In this document: piece after piece, positions 28,601-36,104 of the stretch
Numbering within the stretch: the stretch's first letter is position 1
Layout of the letters: every line of letters begins with the position of its first letter
Assembly (NCBI GenBank): GCA_027064005.1
Contig: JAMOQM010000080.1
Location: forward strand, 1-43,927
DNA: 43,927 nucleotides
Direction of reading: 5' to 3'
Source of the DNA: Candidatus Cloacimonadota bacterium
Lineage (GTDB): Bacteria > Cloacimonadota > Cloacimonadia > Cloacimonadales > JAMOQM01
The notes under the pieces: generated by a model
Told to the model about the DNA's origin: nothing
Seen by the model: only the letters and a program-made list of their open reading frames with translations
Database searches by the model: none
Translations under genes and position numbers: made by a program

Positions 28601-28807
28601 TTCAAGTTCGGAATATTCAGCAGACAAAGTATGTATTTCTTTTTGGATTGACGCTTTTATAATATTAACGCGTTCTCTCAAATCATCATCAGAAAGATTG
28701 GAAAGAGTTTCGTAAATTTTATTAATTTCATCAACCATCGGTTTGATTTTTTTTAATTCTCGGCTACTTTTGTCACCGATTAATTTTTTAAATAATTTTT
28801 TTAACAT
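25673..28807 (-). CDS. secA: SecA preprotein translocase ATPase (long, FCB-type)
   Basis: SecA drives post-translational export through SecYEG. Walker A is MATGEGKT at about 158-165, Walker B/DEAD is [20 protein letters not shown], and the C-terminus has the zinc/SecB-binding tail [19 protein letters not shown]. At 1044 residues it is longer than E. coli SecA (901): a charged, probably coiled-coil insertion sits at about 58-103 before the ATP loop, and a second long insertion (from [13 protein letters not shown] through KLHNIQQLL) lies in the preprotein cross-linking region. Such insertions are seen in Bacteroidetes and related phyla. GGTGG precedes the ATG. Confidence 0.97.
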   Translation of the reverse strand: [1044 protein letters not shown]

Positions 28808-28831
28808 ATTACCACCAAATTAATTTAGTAT

Positions 28832-29821
28832 TTAATTATTTTCGTTAACATCTTTAAAAGATTTAACAATATCGTCAATGTAAACAGGTTCAACGCCTAT
28901 TTTTCCACAAACACTTCCCGCTGCATGATTAGCAATTATTGAAGAAGGCAGTATTTTTTCTCCGCAACTTAAGCATAAAGTTAAGGTACTGATAACAGTG
29001 TCTCCGGCACCGGAAACATCAAATACTTTTTGAGCATAAGTAGGAATTGTAAACACATCATTTTCAGAAAAAACAGTTAAACCTTTTTCTCCTCTTGTTA
29101 TCATTAAATACTTACATTCAAGCTGGTTACGAAGTTTTACAGCTTTATCTTCAAAATCTTTTTCGTTAATAAAATCGACGTTAAGATTTTTTTTCATTTC
29201 ATTCAGATTAGGTTTGAAAACATCAACATTTTTATAGGAAAAGAAATTGTCGAATTTAGGATCAACAGTTACAATAACGTCATTTTCAGTACACAAAGAA
29301 ATAATTTTCGAAATTAAAGTTTTAGTTAAAAGTCCTTTGTTATAATCTTCTAAAATTACTGCATCGACATCATTAATTAGTGCTTCTAATTTTTCTATTA
29401 ATAATGACTCAATTTCTGCGTTAATTGCCGAGTCTTCTTCAAAATCAATTCGAACAACTTGTTGATTATGGGCGATGATTCTACTTTTGATAATTGTTTT
29501 TTTAGAATCGGATAAAATTATATTGTCTGAATTAATCTCTTTTGATTCAAAGAGATCTTTTAATATTTTCCCGTAAGAATCGTTTCCGGCTATTCCAAGT
29601 ACAATTGGTGTTGCACCTAAAGTCTTAATGTTAAAAGCCACATTTGATGCTCCGCCTAAACGATATTCTTCACGATCTACTTTGACAATTGGAACCGGTG
29701 CTTCCGGGGAAATTCGATTAACTTCTCCCCAAACATAATGATCTATCATCAAATCGCCGATAACTACGATTTTTTTATTTTTAAATTCTGAAGTTAAATT
29801 TTCCAATTTCTTCAAATTCAT
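28832..29821 (-). CDS. hldA: HldA/RfaE1, D-glycero-beta-D-manno-heptose-7-phosphate kinase
   Basis: PfkB-family kinase that phosphorylates heptose-7-phosphate at C1 for ADP-heptose and LPS inner core synthesis. Features: IVVIGDLMIDHYVWGEVNRI, the sugar-site GGASNVAFNIKTLGA, FKPNLNEMK and the catalytic DVSGAGDTV. The 329-residue length covers only the kinase half of HldE; no cytidylyltransferase (HldC/RfaE2) domain is fused. The start was moved from the ORF-track 29863 to the ATG at 29821, which shares TAATG with the purF stop and has TTTGGAG upstream; the earlier residues are purF out of frame. RfaE domain I is the firm call. Confidence 0.92.
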   Translation of the reverse strand: MNLKKLENLTSEFKNKKIVVIGDLMIDHYVWGEVNRISPEAPVPIVKVDREEYRLGGASNVAFNIKTLGATPIVLGIAGNDSYGKILKDLFESKEINSDNIILSDSKKTIIKSRIIAHNQQVVRIDFEEDSAINAEIESLLIEKLEALINDVDAVILEDYNKGLLTKTLISKIISLCTENDVIVTVDPKFDNFFSYKNVDVFKPNLNEMKKNLNVDFINEKDFEDKAVKLRNQLECKYLMITRGEKGLTVFSENDVFTIPTYAQKVFDVSGAGDTVISTLTLCLSCGEKILPSSIIANHAAGSVCGKIGVEPVYIDDIVKSFKDVNENN

Positions 29822-31185
29822 TAAAACTCCAAAGGATAATTCCCGGTGAAACAAGCATCGCAAAAATCATCAGGTTTCGAAACAGTTTTTTTGAGATTTT
29901 CTATAGGCAAATATCTTAAGCTGTCTGCTCCGATGAAATCTCGGATTTCAGCTATTTTTTTCTTATTTGCAATCAGTTTATCACGGTTTGGTGTATCAAT
30001 CCCATAATAGCAAGAAAATTTTACGGCTGGAGATCCGATTCTCATATGAACTTCTTTAGCGCCGGCTTCTTTAATCATAAAGATTATTTTTCTCAAAGTA
30101 GTTCCGCGAACAATAGAATCATCAACTAAAACGATTGATTTTCCTTTGAAAAATCCGGGTAATACATTGAATTTTTGTTTAACACTTTCATCACGAATAG
30201 TTTGCTCAGGTTTGATAAAAGTTCGTCCGACATAGTGATTTCTTATTAAACCCATTTCATAAGGGATATTCTTTTCTTTAGCATATCCGGTAGCGATAAA
30301 ATTTGCTGAATCCGGAACCGGTACGACTGCATCCGGAGTAAAATTATCTAACTTTGCCAATTCACGGCCAATATTTTCTCTAACTTGATAAACTGCTTCA
30401 TCAAAATCAATGCTGTCCGGACGTGAAAAATAAACATGTTCAAAAATACAATGTTTGGGAGTAGTTTGAGAAACAAATTTGCTTTGATCATTATGAATTC
30501 TTTTGACTCCGCTATCATTAACGATGACAATTTCAGCAGGTTCCATCTCGTAAATTTTTTTGGGATGTAAAATATCTAAAGCACAACTTTCGGAAGCAAC
30601 AACAAATGAACCATCTTCAAATTCACCAAAAACCATGGGTCTAATTGCCAACGGATCCCTAAAGCAATACATTTCATTTCGAGTTGCTAAAACAGTGGAA
30701 AAGGCTCCTCGGACATTTTTCATCAATAATCTAATTGATTCCGGAATAGATTTTTTTTCATATTCTACGTGATAAATAATATATTTGAGGATTAATTCTC
30801 CGTCATTAGTGCTTTTGAAATAAACACCTTTTTCTTCTAATTGTCGCCTGATTTCATGATAATTTACAATATCTCCATTTGAAGCAAGAGCATAATTAGG
30901 ACCGGAAAGAGTTTCAACAATATGTGGTTGAGAATTGGTAGCGGTTGAGGAACCTCTAGTCGGATATCGTACATGACCAATAGCTATTTCTCCATCTAAT
31001 TTACTCAAAACTTCAGGCGTAAAAACTGATTTTACCAATCCCATCTTTTTATGAAGATTGAAGATTCTTCCGTTATTTACAGCCATTCCACAACTTTCTT
31101 GACCTCGATGTTGTTCGGCAAACAAGCCTAACATAGCTAATTCCGCAGCTTTTTTATGATTAAAAACACCTATAATTCCGCACAT
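29821..31185 (-). CDS. purF: PurF, amidophosphoribosyltransferase (Fe-S type)
   Basis: PurF makes 5-phosphoribosylamine from PRPP and glutamine, the first committed step of purine synthesis. It begins MCGIIGVF, so C2 is the glutaminase nucleophile with no propeptide. The PRPP loop is VLVDDSIVRGTT. Four cysteines match the [4Fe-4S] ligands of the Bacillus-type enzyme: C246 (KHCIFEHVYFSRPDS), C392 (KFSCYYGID), C442 and C445 (FCDACFTGNYP). 454 residues. AGGA across the plsY stop precedes the ATG. No other pur gene is nearby, so it sits in a mixed housekeeping operon. Confidence 0.96.
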   Translation of the reverse strand: MCGIIGVFNHKKAAELAMLGLFAEQHRGQESCGMAVNNGRIFNLHKKMGLVKSVFTPEVLSKLDGEIAIGHVRYPTRGSSTATNSQPHIVETLSGPNYALASNGDIVNYHEIRRQLEEKGVYFKSTNDGELILKYIIYHVEYEKKSIPESIRLLMKNVRGAFSTVLATRNEMYCFRDPLAIRPMVFGEFEDGSFVVASESCALDILHPKKIYEMEPAEIVIVNDSGVKRIHNDQSKFVSQTTPKHCIFEHVYFSRPDSIDFDEAVYQVRENIGRELAKLDNFTPDAVVPVPDSANFIATGYAKEKNIPYEMGLIRNHYVGRTFIKPEQTIRDESVKQKFNVLPGFFKGKSIVLVDDSIVRGTTLRKIIFMIKEAGAKEVHMRIGSPAVKFSCYYGIDTPNRDKLIANKKKIAEIRDFIGADSLRYLPIENLKKTVSKPDDFCDACFTGNYPLEF

Positions 31186-31197
31186 TTTTTACATCCT

Positions 31198-31824
31198 TTA
31201 TTTTTTAAATGATATTTTATTTTCTTCACCATTTCTTAATCTTTTAATATTTGCACGATGAGTGTAAATAATAGTTAAAGCTATTAAACCGGTGAGGATT
31301 AATTCATATTTATTAGAAAAATTACTTTGAAAATTAATGATTAATTCAGTTAGGAAAAGAGTAATTGCCGCCAATATCGATCCAAGCGACACGTATTTTG
31401 TCTTCATCACAACAAGAATAAAACAAATTAATGCAATTGTCAGAGCTAAAGGTGTGAGAGCGAAAAAAACTCCTGCTGAAGTAGCAACACCTTTTCCACC
31501 TTTAAATTTCAAAAAAATGGTGAAGATATGACCAAGTATCGCCGAGATTCCTAATCCAATCAGGAAAAGATGGCTCGGTTGCAAATAATGTTTAACTAAA
31601 AAAATTAATAAAAATCCTTTAAGGATATCTATTAATAGTACGGGAATTCCGATTTTGGTTCCTAATACGCGAACAGCATTTGTTGCACCTACATTTCCAC
31701 TTCCAAAATTTCGGATGTCTATTCCTTTAAATAGTTTCCCGGCAATATAACTTGTCGGAAAACTTCCGATTAAATATGATAACAGAAGTAATAATCCGTT
31801 ATTCGTTAGATTGTTCAGCATCAT
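31198..31824 (-). CDS. plsY: PlsY, acyl-phosphate glycerol-3-phosphate acyltransferase
   Basis: PlsY acylates glycerol-3-phosphate from acyl-phosphate, starting phospholipid synthesis in the inner membrane. The 208-residue, multi-helix protein has the motifs GSFPTSYIAGKLFKGIDIR, GSGNVGATN and GHIFTIFLKFKGGKGVATSAG. Two tandem ATGs (31824 and 31821) are possible, both after GAGGAAG. It overlaps der by 26 bases and ends 12 nt before purF. Typical family member. Confidence 0.95.
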   Translation of the reverse strand: MMLNNLTNNGLLLLLSYLIGSFPTSYIAGKLFKGIDIRNFGSGNVGATNAVRVLGTKIGIPVLLIDILKGFLLIFLVKHYLQPSHLFLIGLGISAILGHIFTIFLKFKGGKGVATSAGVFFALTPLALTIALICFILVVMKTKYVSLGSILAAITLFLTELIINFQSNFSNKYELILTGLIALTIIYTHRANIKRLRNGEENKISFKK

Positions 31825-33139
31825 CTTTTCTTCCTCTATAAAATAGTCTTATAGTTGCTCCGGTAAATTTAAAATCTTTTCGAATTTGATTGTGTAAATA
31901 ACGCTTATAATTCTCTGAAATTAATTTTCTATTGTTACAGTAAAATAAAAATGTTGGAGGTTGAATTCCTTGTTGAGTACAATAATAAATTTTGGCGTGT
32001 TTCCCACTTGCATGAGAAGGTCTAAATTTGATTATTGTCTTTTCTAACCATTTGTTAATTTGCGAAGTTGGGATTCTTTTCCTACTTTCTTCATCAACAG
32101 CAAGAATTAAATCTAATATTTTGAAAATTCTTTGGTTAATTAATGCAGAAGTAAAAACAATTGGAGCAAAAGTAAGGAAAGGAAGTCGTTCGAAAATCTC
32201 TCGCTTAAATTTTGACATTGTGTGTGAATCTTTTTCAATTAAATCCCATTTATTAACAACGAGGACAATATTTTTGTTTTTTCTAAAAGCATAAGAAGCT
32301 ATTTTCTGATCTTGAGTAGAAACTTTTTCTATTGCATCAATTACTAAAATTACAACTTGAGATCTATCAATAGAATCAATTGTTCTCATAGAACTGAAAT
32401 ATTCAACTCCATATTTGATTCGGCGTTTTTTTCTTAATCCGGCAGTATCGATTAAAACTATTTTCTTGTTATGATATTTTATGTTTGTATCAATTGAATC
32501 CCTGGTTGTTCCCGGTACATCATCAACGATAAGAGAATTTTCACCGATTAACCTATTGGTAATGGATGATTTACCTACGTTTGGTTTCCCAATAATCGCA
32601 ACAGGAATGCTTTCGTCTTCCGTTTCATCAAAATCCACCGTACTTGGAACACTGTTAAGAACAACATCCAAAAAATTTCCGATATTTCTACCTTGTGCGG
32701 CAGAAATTGGAATTGCATCCCCCAAACCTAATTGGAGAAAATCATAAAGCTCCATTTCGAACTTTTCGTTATCAACTTTATTAGCTACTAAAATTACTTT
32801 TTCTCTATGAGGAAATAATAATCTTCCGAGTTCTAAATCCAAATCGGTTGTTCCTGTATGAGCATCAACAACAAAGAGAATTAAATCCGATTCTTGAATG
32901 GCTATTTCAGCTTGATATCGGATTTCATGATCCAGCTTTTCATCAGAACCAACAATGATTCCACCGGTATCAACTATTGTAAATAATTTGTTATTCCATT
33001 CCACATCTTCGTATTTTCTGTCGCGAGTTACTCCTGATTCAAAATCAACTATCGCACTTCTTTTACGGCACAATCTATTGAATAATGTTGATTTACCTAC
33101 GTTTGGGCGACCAACTATTGCTACTACACTTTTGTACAT
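31799..33139 (-). CDS. der: Der (EngA), double GTPase for 50S ribosome assembly
   Basis: Der has two tandem G domains and a KH-like C-terminal domain. First G domain: GRPNVGKSTLFNRL, DTGG, ANKVD; second: GKPNVGKSSITNRL, DTAGL, NKWD. The C-terminal part (ISENYKRYLHNQIRKDFKFTGATIRL) matches the KH-like region. At 446 residues it is normal size. It is the first gene of the minus-strand operon reaching 21017, with a promoter-like site about 75 nt upstream. Confidence 0.97.
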   Translation of the reverse strand: MYKSVVAIVGRPNVGKSTLFNRLCRKRSAIVDFESGVTRDRKYEDVEWNNKLFTIVDTGGIIVGSDEKLDHEIRYQAEIAIQESDLILFVVDAHTGTTDLDLELGRLLFPHREKVILVANKVDNEKFEMELYDFLQLGLGDAIPISAAQGRNIGNFLDVVLNSVPSTVDFDETEDESIPVAIIGKPNVGKSSITNRLIGENSLIVDDVPGTTRDSIDTNIKYHNKKIVLIDTAGLRKKRRIKYGVEYFSSMRTIDSIDRSQVVILVIDAIEKVSTQDQKIASYAFRKNKNIVLVVNKWDLIEKDSHTMSKFKREIFERLPFLTFAPIVFTSALINQRIFKILDLILAVDEESRKRIPTSQINKWLEKTIIKFRPSHASGKHAKIYYCTQQGIQPPTFLFYCNNRKLISENYKRYLHNQIRKDFKFTGATIRLFYRGRKDDAEQSNE

Positions 33140-33213
33140 TATCTTTCCTTTTCATTTTTCTAATGATTTTTTTAAAACTTTTTGTCAATTCACTCTGAAT
33201 TTAACAGTTAACC

Positions 33214-33241
33214 TAATTTTAAGATACTTGATTTCTGTCAA
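33214..33241 (-). promoter_or_regulatory. Candidate promoter for the der-to-21017 operon
   Basis: On the minus strand, TTGACA (33241-33236), 14 nt, TAAAATTA (33221-33214), again TTG-N17-TA. It lies 75 nt before the der start. A second TTGACA (33188-33183) is nearer der but has no TA box at a similar distance. The rest of the 33140-33416 gap (277 nt) is AT-rich and shows no gene or clear terminator. Confidence 0.42.
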
Positions 33242-33416
33242 CTTTCTAAATTAAAAAGAAAATAATGACAGGAAAAATCGAGAGAAGTTTTATTAAACGG
33301 AGATTTATTTTCAATTCCAAGAATGGTTATCCGATTACTTTTGATTGAAATTTAAAAATAATATCAATTTTTAAACTTGTTCAGTTAATTTATTTGTTTC
33401 ATTGTTTTTGATTTTA

Positions 33417-34547
33417 CTAATCAATAATCACCTGTACTTTTATTGGTTCCTCGACTCCAATTTTATCTCTGAAAGATCGAATAATATTAAGAGAATTGGT
33501 AGTAATTTGATGACCATTTGGGATAATAACCATACCGGTTTTTGATTTTATATCTTGGAGTGTTGTCATATAAATATCCAGCTCATCGGAATTTACCAAT
33601 TTTACAACTTTATTGATACTACTATTTTTAAATGAATACAAAGTTGATAAAATACTTGGATTATATTCGCCATCTTGTTTTTTCATTTTATCAACCGCTT
33701 TAATACTGGAATTGGTTTCCAAAAGATAATAGTCAAAATCCGAGGCAATTTTTAGGATTTGAGCTCCGAGATTTAATCTGTTTGAACCTGAATTTTCAGG
33801 ATAGTCTTTAAAAGGTTTTAATTGATTTCCTATAATGAAGGAAATTCCTCTTAACCTTGGGATTTTCATCAACAATTTTTTGCCCAAATTTGGGAATTCA
33901 CTGAATAATTTTTCTTCATCGTCAGTTAGTTTTTCATGAGAAATTGCTTTAAGGAGAATCTCTTTTGGGATAATTACATTCCCAATCTGTGACAAAGATG
34001 AAGCTAATTCAAATTCCCATTTATTTTGGATTTGTAAATCATCAAGAATGAAAGAAACGTATTTTTTGATTCTTTGGGAACGGTTAAATGCAACCGGATT
34101 AACGATACTCAATAATTCTAATAACAATTCAATTGAACCTTTCAGTGTTTTTTCCAAAAGTTCTTTTTCGGAATTCCGTAATCTTCTAAGTTCAAATGCA
34201 TCATAAATTGCTTTAGTCAAAATATTCATCGGGCAAGGTTTTGTAAGAAATCTGAAAATGTCTCCTCGATTTACAGCATCGGAAGCGGTTGTTAAATCGG
34301 CATTTCCCGTAAGCATAATTTTAATAATATCAGGGTATTTTTTACCAACGGTTTCAAGGAGTTGTACTCCGTTCATTCCGGGCATTCTCATATCGGAAAT
34401 TATGACATCAAAATTACTGTCTTTCTCAAGAATTTCCAAAGCTTCCAATCCGCTTTGAGCAGTTGTCAAATCCAATTTTTTCTTTAATTGTCTCTTTAAA
34501 GCCAAAAGTATGCTTTTTTCATCATCAACTAATAATAATCTATTCAT
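33417..34547 (-). CDS. Response regulator with degenerate HD-GYP output domain
   Basis: 376 residues from the ATG at 34547; the ORF-track GTG at 34553 is too close to GGAG. The receiver domain (about 1-120) has LLVDDE, phosphoacceptor D52 (VIISDMRMPG) and the lysine in FLTKPC. The middle (about 135-300) follows the HD-GYP order but SLSQIGNVIIPKEIL stands where active members have LHDIGK, and GNQLKPF where they have HHExxDG. A known group of regulators with LSQIG in place of HDIGK exists, so this is likely a non-catalytic c-di-GMP-sensing or scaffold domain. The C-terminal 70 residues are typical of that group. It overlaps the HDOD gene by 8 bases. Confidence 0.8.
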   Translation of the reverse strand: MNRLLLVDDEKSILLALKRQLKKKLDLTTAQSGLEALEILEKDSNFDVIISDMRMPGMNGVQLLETVGKKYPDIIKIMLTGNADLTTASDAVNRGDIFRFLTKPCPMNILTKAIYDAFELRRLRNSEKELLEKTLKGSIELLLELLSIVNPVAFNRSQRIKKYVSFILDDLQIQNKWEFELASSLSQIGNVIIPKEILLKAISHEKLTDDEEKLFSEFPNLGKKLLMKIPRLRGISFIIGNQLKPFKDYPENSGSNRLNLGAQILKIASDFDYYLLETNSSIKAVDKMKKQDGEYNPSILSTLYSFKNSSINKVVKLVNSDELDIYMTTLQDIKSKTGMVIIPNGHQITTNSLNIIRSFRDKIGVEEPIKVQVIID

Positions 34548-35742
34548 TTTCACTCCGAACTTTTTTGATTAATTCATCAATATTAATATCCTTAAATACA
34601 AGTTGAAGATATTTTCTATTTAATTCAACTTTGAAATTGGGGTTGGTTTTATTATCAAGGTAATCTGCTAAATAGATTGTCCCTAATAAGTAAGAATCGG
34701 TACATTCAGATAATTCAGGATGATGATGAAAAAGTATGCTTTGAATAACCTTTGTACTAAATCCCCACAGACCAAGAATATAGGCACCAACTTGAGAATG
34801 AGTGAATGAAAGATATTTAATCTCCAATTCTTCGAGATTTAGATTTTTATCTTTTTCTGCGGAATTAAGCAAAACTTCATATTTTTTTCCTAAATTCATG
34901 ATTAAAACTATTTTTCCTAAATCATGAAACATTGAAGTAATAAAAATATAATTCTTATCAATGTCTTCCATTTCCAAATTTTCAGAAATTGCTATAGAAT
35001 ATTTGAGGACATTTGAACTATGTTGATAAACTTTTTTAATTGCAGCAATTTGTGTTTCGGTTCCTTTTAAATTTTTAAAAATAGATGAAGTAAGTATAAT
35101 ATCTTTAATTAAGTCAATTCCCATAAAACTAATTGCTTGGCTGATTTTAAAAACTTTATTTGATAAACCAAAATATGCCGAGTTAACCATCTTTAAAATA
35201 TCAGCAATTAAACTCGGGTCACGAGAAATTATTTTAGCCAAATCATTCAATGAAGATTCAGGATCTTTAATCTTTTTAGATAATTCAAGGTATATTTCCG
35301 GTAAAGGTGGAAGATAAGATAAATTGTTAATTACATTTTGAAGCTCTTTATTTTTAATGTAAGTGTTGATTATATTAATTTGAGTTACTACAGCAATAAT
35401 TGATTCCGCACTAATTGGTTTAATTAATAATTGATGAGCTACTTCAAAACTGGAATAAATTAATTCTTTATTAGCATATCCGGTTAAGATTATTCTAATT
35501 ATACCGGGATATTTTTTTTTAACTTTTGATAATAATTCAAATCCTGTTTCTTCCGGCATTTTCATGTCGGTAATAATTACATCAACATTATTTTCTTTAA
35601 GACTTTCAAAAGCTTCCAAAGGATTTGTAAAAAAATACATTTTCCATTCTTTATCGTATTTTCTAAAAGTTCGTTTTAAGCTTTTTATAACGCTTAATTC
35701 ATCGTCAACGAACATAATCCTTAATCTACTGATTTCTTTCAT
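34540..35742 (-). CDS. Response regulator with HDOD output domain
   Basis: 400 residues: receiver (1-125) with FVDDE, phosphoacceptor D59 (VIITDMKMPE), LTGYAN and lysine in LIKPIS; then HDOD (about 140-350) with NLSYLPPLPEIYLELSKKI, KMVNSAYFGL, AISFMGIDLIKDIIL and FHDLGKIV. HDOD proteins act in bacterial signalling and stress or cell-cycle control, usually without enzymatic activity. The Shine-Dalgarno is weak; the gene starts 5 nt after the lone receiver and overlaps the next regulator, so coupling is likely. Confidence 0.88.
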   Translation of the reverse strand: MKEISRLRIMFVDDELSVIKSLKRTFRKYDKEWKMYFFTNPLEAFESLKENNVDVIITDMKMPEETGFELLSKVKKKYPGIIRIILTGYANKELIYSSFEVAHQLLIKPISAESIIAVVTQINIINTYIKNKELQNVINNLSYLPPLPEIYLELSKKIKDPESSLNDLAKIISRDPSLIADILKMVNSAYFGLSNKVFKISQAISFMGIDLIKDIILTSSIFKNLKGTETQIAAIKKVYQHSSNVLKYSIAISENLEMEDIDKNYIFITSMFHDLGKIVLIMNLGKKYEVLLNSAEKDKNLNLEELEIKYLSFTHSQVGAYILGLWGFSTKVIQSILFHHHPELSECTDSYLLGTIYLADYLDNKTNPNFKVELNRKYLQLVFKDINIDELIKKVRSENE

Positions 35743-35747
35743 ATTTA

Positions 35748-36104
35748 TTATTCTCTATATTTATTGATTGTTTTTAATAGCATTTCTCGAGAAATCGGCT
35801 TTTCTAAAATTTCTATAGCCCCCAATTCCTTGCCTATTTGTTGAATTGCCGTATCTTTAAGACCTGTCAAAAGTATTACATTGAGATCAATTCCTTTATC
35901 TTTCATTTCCGATAAAAGATCCAATCCGTTAATATCTTTCATTGCGATATCCATTATAACCAAATCGTAATTATCAGAATTAAGATATTCGTAAAAATTA
36001 GAAGGATTATCGACAAAATCTGCGTCAATTTCTGATGAAGTAATTATGCGTTTATAAGATTTAAGGATATTGATGTCATCATCAATAAATAGTATTTTCA
36101 TCAT
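35748..36104 (-). CDS. Single-domain response regulator (CheY-like)
   Basis: 118 residues, one receiver domain: FIDDD acidic pocket, phosphoacceptor in LVIMDIAMKD, LLTGLKD and lysine in ILEKPIS. There is no output domain. It overlaps the histidine kinase gene by 23 bases and is followed within 5 nt by receiver-HDOD, so it probably works as a phosphate shuttle or sink for the same kinase. Either of two tandem ATGs may be used (36104 or 36101). Confidence 0.9.
   Translation of the reverse strand: MMKILFIDDDINILKSYKRIITSSEIDADFVDNPSNFYEYLNSDNYDLVIMDIAMKDINGLDLLSEMKDKGIDLNVILLTGLKDTAIQQIGKELGAIEILEKPISREMLLKTINKYRE

Noticed and set aside
29822-29863. N-terminal extension of the heptose kinase in the ORF track
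   Set aside because: It is the 3' end of purF read in another frame; the ATG at 29821 has TTTGGAG and TAATG coupling.
33183-33188. Second TTGACA (minus strand) upstream of der
   Set aside because: No TA-type box lies at the distance seen for the other candidates; the downstream part is a plain A/T stretch.
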